Shown: positions 11,901 to 22,899 of the stretch, piece by piece | Numbering within the stretch: position 1 is the first letter of the stretch | How the letters are laid out: each line of letters begins with the position of its first letter | Assembly (NCBI GenBank): GCA_001510575.1 | Contig: LNGK01000002.1 | Coordinates: 155,271-219,270, forward strand | Source of the DNA: Knoxdaviesia capensis | Lineage: Eukaryota; Ascomycota; Sordariomycetes; Microascales; Gondwanamycetaceae | Direction: 5' to 3' | Length of the DNA stretch: 64,000 nt | The notes under the pieces: generated by a model | Told to the model about the DNA's origin: nothing | Databases searched by the model: none | The model's input: only the letters and a program-made list of their open reading frames with translations | Position numbers and translations under genes: made by a program

Positions 11901-12879
11901 GTGAGTGGTGGTTCCGAGAAGTTGGGTTCCGTCGTAGGAGAAGGCCAGAGCGTCAACTCCGTCACACTTGACAGCACGACGGTCAGACGGAAGCGCTTCA
12001 GGGTGCAGTGATGACACCTCAATCCCACCCTCGTAGGCTGCGGCAAGCACTGAACCGCATGGCGAGAGAGCTATAGTCCGAGGAGAGTAGTCCAGAATAA
12101 CAGATTGCATACGCCGCGGCGGCGTTTGGGACAGATCGTAGACATCAACCTGCATCTCAGACGACAGAACTGCCAGCACCAAGCCGTTATCCTTGATGCA
12201 GGTAGACACCGGACGGCGCAGGATCTTGAGTTCGCGTTTGACTTCGACCGAGGGCCCCCGCATATCCAGCACATAGATACGGCTGGAGTTATAGGCAAGC
12301 AGGTGGTGGCCGCGTGGCGACGGGCTAAACTGCATGCCTTCACCACCGGGAGCAGACGACGAACTAATGGAATTCGACTCGAGGGTTATGATGGTTCGGG
12401 ACGGTCGTAGATAGGCATCGAACAGGTTTCGCTTGACTTCATGTGAAAATAAGCGCCGAAGACGCGGGAGGTCGTCCGCAGACACGGTCGACTGGGCGAT
12501 GGCATTGTAACTAGCCGCATACGACGGGCAATGCGATAGGTGGTGAGCGTAGAGGTGTGATTGTTGGGAGACACGCCGCCAGTTGGCGTTGATGAGGACT
12601 AATGAGGCAAACGACGAGGCATCCGCCGTGAAGAGGATACTGTAGAACGAGGCGATGTCAGTCAGCACATGATATGGGGAGTTCTTCGTACACAATGTGC
12701 TGTGTCTCCCAGCCAGAGTCAACGCTTCACGGCAGACCAGCCACTTACTGTTCGATGATCTCGTCGGGCAACTTGTCAAACGCCGAAATCTTCGGTTTCG
12801 AAATATCGAAGGCAGCCGGAGACACGGCCACTTTCATCTCGTCCGTCTCACCACCAGAGACGGGCTCTGGATCGGCCAT
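8952..12879 (-). CDS. F-box/WD-like protein with C-terminal CAAX box
   Basis: Two exons, 12879-12749 and 12639-8952, give 1,272 residues. Removing the intron restores a clean F-box (about residues 33-75; LPDEIIEHILFTADASSF then NW at the helix), the Skp1-binding module of SCF ubiquitin ligases. Residues about 140-430 contain repeated strands such as HLLAYNSSRIYVLD, LAVLSSEMQVDVYDL and VLAAAYEGGIEVSSL, consistent with a divergent WD-type propeller for substrate binding. Residues about 600-1210 are Pro/Ser/Ala-rich and disordered. A polybasic segment (about 1215-1245, AKKANKAIKSAGKRRNRKAR) precedes the last four residues CVVM, a CAAX motif predicted for farnesylation. I chose the ATG at 12879 for its strong context (A at -3, G at +4); an in-frame ATG 12 bases upstream has a weak context. 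The F-box and end motif are seen; ligase function and membrane targeting are inference. Confidence 0.88.
12640..12748 (-). other. spliceosomal intron in the F-box gene
   Basis: On the minus strand a GTAAGT donor follows GAACA, a TGCTGAC branch-like sequence lies about 26 bases before the end, and the acceptor is TACAG. The 109-nt intron leaves a CA/T split codon (His 44). Without it the frame stops at once with TAA and the F-box is cut in half; with it the motif is intact. Only a weak TGACATCGCC stretch separates branch and acceptor. Confidence 0.85.
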
Positions 12880-12990
12880 GTTTCTGTCCATCAAAACGTG
12901 CCCACTCAGATAGAGATCTTGTTTATGTTGTCCAACAAAGAGAGGCACGGAAAGGAAGAATCAGAGTTAAGATGGTGAGGGCAGACACAG

Positions 12991-13009
12991 AAAAAAAAAA
13001 AAAAAAAAA
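12991..13009 (+). repeat. A19 homopolymer in promoter
   Basis: Nineteen consecutive A bases, about 112 bases upstream of the F-box start codon. Confidence 0.95.
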
Positions 13010-13919
13010 GCAGAACTTTCAAAATAGCGCCAATGAGGCCCAATGTATGTATGTGTTATCAGATGTCCCGCCTTTTGGACTTATCATCTGGCCAGATCAG
13101 CAAAGGTATCCGAAAATGGAAGCCCGCCCGTGAGTGTCGTATCGGCAACAAAGCAGCGAGGTGCAGCAAATACTGCAGCAGAGCAGAGCGGCTGAAAAGG
13201 CGAGATAAGGAAGAGAGAGGTCGGTGACGTTGGGACTCGACGTTCAACAGCGCTTCATCGGTCTTCCACGGCGAAAGACATGGCGGTTACACCCCCATAA
13301 CGAGAGACGATGAGATCTGGAGAAAAGATTCGAGCGTCAGCAGAAGAATCGAATCACTCAGAGGGCATCATGTCATCTATTGCAGCGTCACTCTATAGGG
13401 GGGACATCATACAGCAGCAAACGCCGGGCTAATGCACATAACACCGAGCAAAACAAGCCAACACTCAGCCGCCACCAGGAAAGCCACAGGGGGGGAGGAA
13501 ACACCGAATGGACAGTGCACTTCAGCAGTAATAAACCGAGTTTATGCAGGCCACCCGGACCATTGTATTTACTTACCTCTCTGATTGGATCACGCCCATG
13601 GAAGAGGCAAACAAACAGGAGAAAAAAAAGTGGTGATAACCTGTGAGGCGGAGCAAATCGCCCAAAACAGAAAAATGGCCCTTGGTACGGAGGATTTTAA
13701 CGGTGGAGGCTGATTACGTGACCCACGACGATGCATCCAATGCTGTTATTGGCCAGCTGCCCCGGAATGGAGTCGGCTGTATAGATTCTTTTGGCTCGGT
13801 TGCCGGTTGACTAAGCACCTTTGGTCGTTTGTGGCTGACGCGTCTGGTTCTAGAATGCGCTAGCCAATCAGCGACGCGCACTTCGGCGGCAGCGCACTTG
13901 GCCTTATCGGGCAGGTTGA

Positions 13920-13926
13920 TGACTCA
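13920..13926. promoter_or_regulatory. TGACTCA bZIP (Gcn4/CPC1 or AP-1 type) site
   Basis: A perfect palindromic TGACTCA heptamer, the consensus of fungal Gcn4/CPC1 amino-acid-control factors and AP-1-like bZIPs. It is about 1 kb upstream of the F-box gene. A single heptamer is weak evidence of function. Confidence 0.35.
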
Positions 13927-14507
13927 GCTTGGGGCAGGCATCGTGAAGCGGAAATGTTGGGAGTCTCTTATCTGATCTCAGCTTCTTCACCTTCTCCAGT
14001 CCCTTAAGGTGTTCTTCTAAGTTCTGATGGCGTTTTATGCTTCTTTTTATCTCCTTCATCTTTGTCCTGTTTCATCTGCTTACCGCGTACCGCGATCATG
14101 CATCCAGCCGAAGTGAAACACACGGCCGTTCACCGCGGCTAATATATCACCGACTGAGACACTGCTTGTTTAGGTCTGCGGTCGTTTGTTGTCTTCGCCG
14201 TTTGCCTGCGCCGTGTCAATTCGCGCGGGTGGAACATGGCGCTTGCATCTTGAACTTGTTCCTTAGCTCCTCCGCCTGTCCCGTGTTCTCCTGTCATGAC
14301 TTTCTGCTTCCAAAGCAGCCTGTACAATCTTCGTCTCCGGTTCTTCCGCGCCACGACCTTTATTTACCACTTGCTTCTTGCCACGAGCAAACGTCCCCAA
14401 CCGTGCCGTCTCGCCTACTAAGCCACGAGTTTTCAATTGCGAACGCTATTTTGGCTTAAGCACTGCCATCCATCAGCGACGGATGCTGCCCTCTCGTTCC
14501 CTCCCTC

Positions 14508-14517
14508 TATAAATATA
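14508..14517 (+). promoter_or_regulatory. TATA-like sequence
   Basis: TATAAATATA follows a CT-rich run. No start codon or gene with good support lies downstream, so it could belong to an unannotated transcript or a decayed element. Confidence 0.25.
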
Positions 14518-14547
14518 GCTGTTCAGAGCCTAGTCGTGTAATCCAGG

Positions 14548-14567
14548 CGCGGCGCGGTTACGCCGCG
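14548..14567. repeat. GC-rich inverted repeat
   Basis: CGCGGCG and CGCCGCG are perfect complements separated by six bases. A second small hairpin (GCAC, six T, GTGC) lies at 14576-14589. Confidence 0.6.
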
Positions 14568-16948
14568 GTAATCCCGCACTTTTTTGTGCCCAGACCGTCG
14601 CTTATGCCGGCTGATCACGGCTAACTCCTTGCGAAGAGTCGGATGGATCCGGGGTGCTCCTTGTTTTCTCCCCTACGTCAGTCCTCTCGCGGACTTGCTA
14701 TATGGCTATCGTTGTCCGTTCGTCCAACAAACCGTCTTGTCCTGCCGTAATTGTGGGGTGTCGTGTGAACCTTCATCCAAGGTTAACCGGCGATCATATC
14801 CCTAGTCTCAAATTCACCTATCCTAACCCAAAGATGTCATTTATAGCAACAGCAGGCTCGCTGGAGCTTACGTTGTGTTCTTACCTTAGCTCCCGTGTTT
14901 CCGGGGTCAGCCATGTTGTGGTCAGTCGGTGTGGAGGCTTTCCTCCGAGTGGCTACACCCCGCGATCCCGGCGTCACCGAGGCCATCATCGCGGCATCGT
15001 CGGAACTCAAATGCTGAGGTGGCTAGGTCATTAGGCTGCGTCCTGTGTTCTTTCTCTCTTGGGTCAATCGGCTATACCTTCTACCCCTAAGTAAGTAGGA
15101 TTCACCCTTTAGCGCGAGCAATGTTATCCTAGCCGACAATCTCGAGACGAGTCGCGTTCTTTCTACCGCCTCAGCCCTCTGCTCTGAAATCAGCTATGAA
15201 TCGGCGGTATGTCACGCTCCTCATCTCCGCTCCAAGAGAGCCACAGAGCTATTTCCAGTCGCCCGCCCCGTCTACACGAGGCGGGTGGTCTAACTCGCCT
15301 TTCTAGCTTCAAGTACCTTTGGGTATAATCGGAAGTAATGACCGGAGGCGCAGTGGAAGCATAACCTATTTCTGGAGGCCATCCCAGGGCCCTATGGCCT
15401 TGTGTTTCTGGGCTGTGTTTCTTCGCTTCGAGGTGTTGGAGACAAGATTGAAGGGATTTATGGATGAGGACTGTGCCGGGATGTGACTGTGCCGGTATGT
15501 CGTGGTTTTGTTCCTGGACGCCAAAGGATCTCCGTGAAGCGAAGTGTGAGGACATCGCCAAAAGAGCCATCCAAGCTTGCCCCGCTTCGTTCCAAAATTG
15601 GATCAAGATCCTAACCATACTCGGGAGTTGACAAGTCATTCCAGCATATCAACCTCTCCGTCTTCCACATACCGGCATCTTCCCTATACGGACAGTGACG
15701 CAGCTGCCACCACCGTCCGTAACAAAGATACGCAGCCGACGCCACTTCCTCGCTCGGTACCTGCTAGTGAACGTCGGCGGATACCTTCGGCTCCCTCCCA
15801 CGCACCCCGCCTCCGGCACACGCCGCCAGGACCGCCCGAGCTCCCGATGAATATCGGCTCGTAAAGGGATGGCCATCAAAGATGGCCTGGTGTGGTCAGG
15901 AGACCCAGTTTTGTCTGGAGTGTTCTCCAGGCTGGCTCGTCATCAAGCTCGGACAATACATGCTTGAGATACCACCAGGACGAGCGTGTCAACACCAAGT
16001 TACATCTGTTCGCGATATGCCTCTGGCCCCCATTCATCGTTGGGGATGGGGGGGGCCGAACCTTGATTGGAGGGCCTCAGGAAAGAAAAGAAGAAGAAAG
16101 GATCACCGAACAGCCGTCAACATGGGGGGGTTGAACAGATGGTTTGCACGACAGTGTTGCCATATCATATAGCTCTTTCTGCATGCCAACTTTACCACTC
16201 GGCTATCCAGGTGTTCCGACAGTGGCACGCACAACCGCGCCATATGAATTCAACACGGTTGTCGGGAAGAGGTTCAGGGTGAGAAGGAGCCATCGAGGTC
16301 GGGAGAGATGTCCTGCGCCATTACTAGACGTCTCACATTGCTTGTTTTGCCTTTGGCAACTGTCGTTTTTGGCATTGTCTCTGGCAAACGGTCGTGAGAC
16401 ACGGCGTTGAGCCGGGAAGCCTTGATCATGCGACCCGGCGGCGTTCCGGATCTTCACGGGCGCATGCGAGCTGACCGGTGGCGGACCTCTGCCGTCTGGC
16501 CGTCGTCTCTGAAAGATGGGTGGCTTTGTCCGTTCTCTTGAAGCGCCCTTCTCGGCGTCGCTCACGCCACTAGCCCTACGTCTACCTCCGACCGAGTCGG
16601 ACATTCGAGTCCGGACATGCGTCTATGCCTCAAGAGGAACTGTTAGGACGCGAGACCGGCGAAGCGCGCCTTGCGACTCGCCTACGGAGAAGCCACCACC
16701 GATGCGTCCAACAGCGACGCCGAAGCGACGGCCGCTGATCCGGCATATGGCCATGCCAGCGTAGGGCTGGTGCTCCTGGGCGTCAACACCGTGCCTGTCG
16801 ATCACCGTTGAAGCCCTCAGGATCTCGATGATCCCCCTTGGACGAGCAGTGGCCGACCTTAGCTACGCCGCAGCCACACCCGCAGCATGGCTGTCTCGTG
16901 TTCCTCCTTCGTCTACGTCGATCTCCAAAGATAGACATGCCGTCTTGA

Positions 16949-17140
16949 GTGAGCCTACAACGTCTGGCTTCCTACGAGCTGAAGCACATCATGGATCTGT
17001 TCAAAGGACCCAACTCGGCTCGCCAACAGAGTGTGTCATTTGGGTACCAGCCTCCCTCTGGACCCGCGAAGTTTCACGAAGGTGTCAACCCACCCGTCAA
17101 GGGCAACTGGCACTTGTCCCCCACGGCGGGGACTCACTGA
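16949..17140 (+). pseudogene. possible C-terminal coding remnant
   Basis: A frame of 63 codons ends in a TGA and reads like a globular or linker protein end (contains MDLFKGPNSARQ and PPVKGNWHLSPTAG). Immediately upstream the same frame has stops at 16829 and 16940, while other frames carry on with similar composition, which would suit a frameshifted, decayed gene. I do not recognise the family, and there is no start codon or splice structure that I can defend. Confidence 0.15.
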
Positions 17141-17160
17141 CAGCATCTATTCTGATCTAT

Positions 17161-20100
17161 TAGTAGTTATGGGAAGATATGATATTCCCTCAATTCCCTC
17201 TTCCCCCGCCTCACGCCTCAGCCCAAGACTTCCAGGTCGGGGATGGCAGACAGCATGGCCCAGGGACATGTCCCCGCGTAGCTTGTCGCCTGGCTTGGAC
17301 GGTAGTAGTTGGCCATGAGCGGTAATCGCGTGGAAAACCGGCTTCTATCTTCGGTTGTCTTGTCCCTCTCGCTTGTGAAAACAGTCGACGTTTGCTAGCG
17401 GACTGGCAAAGCGACGTGGGATGTGGTTGCGTCCTCCGACACACGCTTGGCTCGATACGGTCCATGGCCACAAAGAACGAAAATGGCGAGAGCACCTATA
17501 GACCAGGGGAAATTATCCCATGTTCCGGAGAAAGCCAAACCACACACCCCCTCCCCTCCCTGCCCCTCGAGAACAAATCTGTGATCGTTATCTCAACTAG
17601 TCCTCAATGTGGGAAGGCGGCGCTGTGTCGGTAGGGTTTAGTGGCTGGTGGTGTCGTCCACACGTATGATAGGAAGCAGGGCTTCAACAGAGCCAAGGCA
17701 GGCAGTCTCTAGGGCCATAGGCGGGATGAGTCTGGGTTGAGCGGCTGAAAGGCAAACCCAGAAAGCACGTCCCCCTCTCCATGCATTTGTGAGTATGAGA
17801 TGGTATCAGCAAATAGAAACTGCAGGGGGGAGGAAGAGGCCAACTGGGAATGGTTCAAGCTAGGCTGCATTGGTGCACACTGCATCACCAAGGATGGGTT
17901 TGTTCGAAACCCCCAGGAGAAGTTTCTTCTCTCCCTGCAAATGGGGTTAGACCGGCGGTGAGGAGAGATTGCACGCTGCAAAATATTGAGGTCGCTAGCC
18001 CACACAGAGAAAGTGCGAGAACCAGAACGACGTCTATCGAGTACGTGGAAGCGAAGGCCACAGCACGGGCTTCCTGGCGGCCCGACGGTAGGGGAAAAGA
18101 GATAGATAGGGAACAGCACCAGGCCGGTTCCTGGGTTGGCCGCTCTTTGCGTCCAGGATTGCGACAGAGAGAGGCCAACCAACGACATCGGCGAATAAAC
18201 GGCTTCCCGCGCGAGGGGAGACAGACAGACTGGGGGGGCGGGACATTTCACCACTCCGGGACTCTGATGGCGGAGCTGAGGATGATGCGATGGGCACGCT
18301 GGAACGCCACTTGGTGGGGAGTAAAAATAGAGCGTGTTGGTGATAGTTAGAGATTCACGTCTCTCGGCCATCACGTCGGTTGTGAACAGCAAGCCGCTGG
18401 GCTGGCCACAGGTTGGCGTTGCGAGAGGGGATACTCACGTCCGGGTTGTGCTCTCTATCACACCACTTACTCTATCTCCCACTACACCACCCATCGTGCG
18501 CTGCAGCACCAAAAACTGGAGCGAGCTCGTGCATATTCTCGCATCTTACACAGAAGTAGGAACAAGAGCTCGGACTATTTGTGTACCTGCATTCGAGACT
18601 TGGGCCCAAAGCAGCATAGCCGAGTCTGCTGCAGTAGCACAGGAGTACAAAAAAATTCTTCCCGTGTCTTCTCTTGTCGCCGTTCCCCCTAATCCCGCCC
18701 GTCCTTTCAAAAACCCAAAACCTCCTGTGATAACGACAAGACGTCCAAGCTCCCCGCTCCTTCGTCGCCCGTCCGGAGCGGGAGCCCGGACGCAAACCCC
18801 GGCAGCCGAAACGGCGAATGAATAGGGGGAGGGGAGAAGGCCCGGCTTTCGGCATCAGAACCACAGGAACGACAAGAATGGTGAAAAAGCAAACAACGCA
18901 AGCAAGCAAACATTTTTGGGCGAGATTCAACTAATGTACGAGTATGGGGGAGGGGGGAAGATTGTGTAGCAAATTTTTGCGGAACGCCACCATGGTTGAC
19001 GCGGACGCGGGACAGTCAGACGGGCGGTGAGGTTTGCTTTTCCGTGGTGTATGTGTGTGTGTGTGCCGTCCGCTCGAGACGTTGCTCCCTCTCGTCCCTC
19101 ATACGACACCGGGCCAGAACGGTGGAAAAAAGCCACATAAAAGTCTACGTGAAAAAAAGGCCGCACAATGTCACGGCCCGACGAAGGTCCTACCACGGTC
19201 GGGAGTTTTTCTTTTCTTTTTTTCTTTTTTGTACTCGTGGGGCCACGACGAAGACGGCAGAGAAGAGGACGACGAAGCGAACCCAAGACACGAGAAAAAA
19301 GGAAGCAGAGGCTCTCGCAAAAGGAAGCAAGAAACAAGGAATATGAACCAAGGAGAAAGATTTGCTCTCATACATGCATGGCTCGTCACACTGCCCGCGA
19401 ATGATCCCATTGGACAATTGCAGGATGGAGAAGGTTATAGAGAGGAACGCACGCACAGTTAAGAGGATTTTCAAAAGTAAAAGATCAATCATATGCAAGA
19501 AGAGTCTGCAAAGTCGCGACCTTTTCGCGTTTCCAGAGGGGGTGTGAACCAACCGCTTTCTCTTCCTTCTAGACAGAGGGTCGCAATGCGGGCTAGGGGA
19601 ACATGATCCGGGTGGGTTTCTGTGGTTTGAGAAGGGGGATTAGTTTCCGACGCTTGTCGGCTTTTTTGTGTGAAGATGTGTGTGGTTTCTGTCTCTAAGA
19701 CGGGTGTGATGGAGGGTATAGGAGACAAGGTGACTGTGATAGTTGCAGAAAAAAAGTGACAGAGAGGAAGCCCACACAGAACACCAGGGCTGAGCACACA
19801 CACTCACTAACGAAAAGAAATGTGACAGCTCAACAGGCCTTAGTCTCAGTTTGTCCTAGAGTCCTCACACAAAACAAAAACCCCGCTGGTTGTCCTGTTC
19901 GTGAACCCGTAAGCTCAGATGGTGCTGAGATGTCTGAATTATCCCGTCGTGCAAGTGGAAAAAGGCGCCGTCGGGTACGGTGCGGGGACCCAATGTTTGT
20001 CACTTTGTGATGGTTCGAGGAGGAATGATAGATTCTGTCTAAGGGCGAACCAGGGGGGGGAAAGTGATAGAGGCAAACTTGTCACATACGCATGGCATGA

Positions 20101-20180
20101 CTGGACCAAAGACTGACTCAAGGACCAGTTGCGGATGACTGCATGGACAGGCTGGTGATTGGGACATAATCCTGCTTACA
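17161..20180. other. gene-free region, left edge of the desert
   Basis: No supportable gene. Overlapping frames on both strands near 17.7-18.4 kb (minus strand 227 codons) lack domains and bias. There are GT-rich stretches near 19045 and 19678, G-runs near 17828, 18230 and 20053, and a purine-rich strip 19250-19340. A telomere-like TAGGGTTTAG is at 17632. Confidence 0.5.
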
Positions 20181-20186
20181 GCAATA

Positions 20187-20204
20187 TACTGTACAGTACA
20201 GTAC
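20187..20204. repeat. TACTG/CAGTA palindrome, copy 1
   Basis: TACTG followed by tandem TACAG units, with GTAC every five bases. It is the leftmost long member of the dispersed family; none of 13 bases or more is seen in the first 20 kb. Confidence 0.85.
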
Positions 20205-20692
20205 ATACTCTATAGTGAGTGAGGTTGTCATCTGCGAGAGTCTGTAATAGGGCCAGACTATCAACGTGGCGGGCAGAATGCTTCTGGGGGACCCATAGAC
20301 CATGGAGACGCCCACAGTCTGTCAGACCACAGGAAGACACTGGGGCAAAGCCAACGTGACGGTGACGGTGAGTGACAGTGACAAGCTCAGAACACCAGAT
20401 GTCCATCTGTGGCTCCCATATTCTCCAAAAACATCTAGACTAGATAGTCCCTTTTCGGCCAAGTGAGACAAGTCGGCTCGGCGTGGGTGAGTTTAGTGTC
20501 AAACAAAACACCCCAAGGCAGGATTACACGGAGAAAAGATGCACACTCGAGATGCAGAGAGTTGGAGGCCGGCCAAGTTTGGTCGTCTGCATGAATGCAG
20601 GCCTGTAGAGGGAGGATGTCCGACCCAGCCACATCTGATATATGATATCTTTTGGCCTCTCTCTGTCTGGTGTGTTTCTGCGTGCTCGCAAC

Positions 20693-20713
20693 TACTGTAC
20701 AGTACTGTACAGT
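20693..20713. repeat. TACTG/CAGTA palindrome, copy 2
   Basis: Twenty-one bases in which TACTG and TACAG units alternate around GTAC cores; largely self-complementary. Confidence 0.85.
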
Positions 20714-20745
20714 CCACGAACCCCAAACTGTCGGGAACCGCACCT

Positions 20746-20769
20746 TGTGTGTGTGTGTGTGTGTGTGTG
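20746..20769 (+). repeat. GT dinucleotide microsatellite
   Basis: Twelve uninterrupted GT units, 33 bases after palindrome copy 2. Confidence 0.95.
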
Positions 20770-20977
20770 GCCATCATCAAACTTTCCTCGGCTGCGTTGC
20801 ATTCCAGGTGGAAAGCAAACCCCCCACGGAAGCCCCAGAAATAGAGTGTAGTCCCCAGCCTGCATCCAGACCAGCCATTTCGACACATTCTAGTCCAAGT
20901 CCACATCCACCCCCGCGCCCGCGCGCAAGAGAGAGTTCCCAGCATTTCGTATTCCCTGGCCAAACCCACCCAGCATT

Positions 20978-20980
<3 letters not shown>

Positions 20981-21013
<33 letters not shown>
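20981..21013 (+). repeat. TC dinucleotide microsatellite
   Basis: About sixteen uninterrupted TC units, a homopurine-homopyrimidine tract able to form triplex DNA. Confidence 0.95.
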
Positions 21014-21016
<3 letters not shown>

Positions 21017-22825
21017 GTATGTGGTGGACTTTTGTCTGTATGAACGTTGCATCTAACGTGGGAGGTCCCCATCCCAAATGTCCAAAAGGCCTGCAAGTCT
21101 GCATTCCAGAGGGACCTTTTATCACGAACGACGATCCCTCTAGATATGGTATCTTTCCTGTCTCGCTTATTGCCTGCACTCCAACCTTCCTCTTTCAGTC
21201 CGGTATGTATCACTTGCATTTGTCAAGTCCATCTGGGCTGAGTGGACGGGTGGCTGAGTCTGGATCGTTCACGTCTGGCTTGGCCGAGCTATATACGGAG
21301 GAGTCTGGAGAAAAAAGACTCGTACAACCAAGTATAGCTCTCTTTAGTAGCTATCATATCTGAATTGTCATATACTGTGGGTATATGCTACTCTTACTGT
21401 ATGTTGTATAACTGAACACCTATGAAAAGACAAGCCATTGTGTCGTCCCACGCCGACTACCATAGTACAACCTCAAGATAGCCCAGGGCAATAGCACGCG
21501 TTTATCGGGACTCAGCGCTATCCGCCGGTTGGCCGCCGGGACTCTCTCCCCAAAATCCCGATGTCGGCCTTCCATTTACACTCTCAACCGCTGATCCCTC
21601 TTCAGCCTCACTGGCCATCCAAACGACTTGCCTCTCGCAAACTTCTCTCTCGTCCGCCACCATCGCCCCTGGTCTAGTCGTGAACCTTTTCTTCTCTTAG
21701 CAGTCACGCCAAATCCTGAAGTCGTTCCTTGCCCTCTGTTCCTCCAACATGCCGCTGAACTGCGTCCTGGGCCTTTCCCCTCTCAGTTTGGTCGAGTGGG
21801 AACAAGTCTGGCCTGCTCTCTCGTCTATCCATCCCTCTTTGAGCACATCGCTCTCTCCAGTTTTTCTTTTGGTCGTTGTCTCTGCTAGGCTTAACCACCG
21901 GGCACGGCCGCCCCAAGTCCACCACCACCCCCCGTTTTCAGAATGCCGAAGCGGCGGTGAGCAAAAAACGCAAGGTCCACGAGGCCAGGCGCCGAGAGAT
22001 AGATACCAAGACAAGTGCTAGAAAGACGAAGAGAAAACGTAAGGAGATTGCACGGGCGATAAACCCACAAAAGAAGTCCACGGTCTCCCGCGCCGATCTC
22101 CAGGTGTTCCCGGCTGAGTGGCCGCACCGCCCGCCGCCCGGCTCCTGCGTCGCGCAACTATCGACCGACCGTGTGTTTGGCCCACCGGCTCGGTCGTTCC
22201 TCGTTCGGTGGCCACTGGCCACACACAGAGACATAGTCCAGCACGGTCGTTAGAGAGCACCTGTTTTCCTGCCTGGATAACATGATAATTTGCCCCCCGG
22301 CACGTGCTGCAGAGCTGAGAGAGTCGCCCCCGTGGTTTTCCCACTCTGTGTGTGTGTGTACTGTATATCTCTATCATCTAGGAACATCGGCTACGCCGCA
22401 CAGACAGGACGAAAAGTCTGCTCGGCGCTATGCAGAAATCGGCATAGCAGCAAGATAAAAAGACTGCAGATCCCAACCTGGCCAGTGCTCAGGAAAAGTC
22501 TCTGATAGTGCAGAAACGATGAATCGTGCTTAAGCATGCACTCTCTCCCTTCTTCTGTTTTCTACAACTTGTGATTGATAAAACTTGGTCTGTGGATAAT
22601 ACGTAGCATTACCCACCCACACTTGCGCTCCGTCTGCATGATATGAAGCCCATTTCTCCTGTTTTCCCACCTGCAGTTCAGGTGAGACAGCGGGTTCTCT
22701 AGAGCGGTGGCGGCCAAGCCAGGCTGAGGGAGCGTCGTGCTGCAACAGGTCTGGCCTGTTGGAAGAGAAACAGAGCACAGTCAGTTGAGGTGGTCCTGAT
22801 AACAGTGTTCAGTAGGAACCCCCAT

Positions 22826-22899
22826 CCTCCCCCCCCAAATCGCGGCTCAGGAATCTCCCCACACGTAAAGTACTGATCTTCACTTTTGGGGGGGGGAGG
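22826..22899. repeat. C-run/G-run inverted repeat
   Basis: CCTCCCCCCCCAAA at 22826-22839 is complementary to TTTGGGGGGGGGAGG at 22885-22899 with one extra G. The arms enclose 45 bases. A transcript would form a very stable stem. Confidence 0.75.

Larger units (their letters stand above)
12880..14030 (-). promoter_or_regulatory. upstream region of the F-box gene
   Basis: No gene is visible. Going away from the start codon it holds a 19-base A-run (12991-13009, poly-T on the coding strand), which is a typical nucleosome-depleting promoter element, purine-rich leader-like sequence, a CCAAT box in a strong context (13864-13868, AGCCAATCAG) and a perfect TGACTCA. The last two could equally serve something to the right. 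Confidence 0.4.
14031..17160. other. unresolved region, possible decayed gene or element
   Basis: This 3-kb stretch lacks the microsatellites and poly-pyrimidine tracts that mark the sequence further right. It contains a TATA-like TATAAATATA at 14508-14517, a small GC hairpin, and open frames that shift and stop repeatedly, for example a disordered Ser/Pro/Thr frame at 15550-15864 and a 63-codon frame ending at 17140. I do not recognise reverse transcriptase, integrase or transposase motifs and found no terminal repeats by eye. A degenerate retroelement or pseudogene is possible; so is plain intergenic DNA. Confidence 0.3.

Noticed and set aside
12745..12948. Longer N-terminus for the F-box protein starting at 12948
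   Set aside because: The codon at 12948 is GTG, not ATG. The first ATGs in frame are at 12891 (weak context) and 12879 (strong context).
15871..15887. GGCCATC-AAA-GATGGCC hairpin
   Set aside because: A 7-bp stem with no uridine tract or transcript evidence; chance is likely.
17709..18392. 227-codon minus-strand frame with an overlapping 166-codon plus frame
   Set aside because: Both are of low coding quality and neither shows a family motif.
21286..21340. Nested inverted repeat GAGCTATA...GAGTCT...AGACTC...TATAGCTC
   Set aside because: Arms of 8 and 6 bp at this spacing are expected many times by chance in 64 kb.
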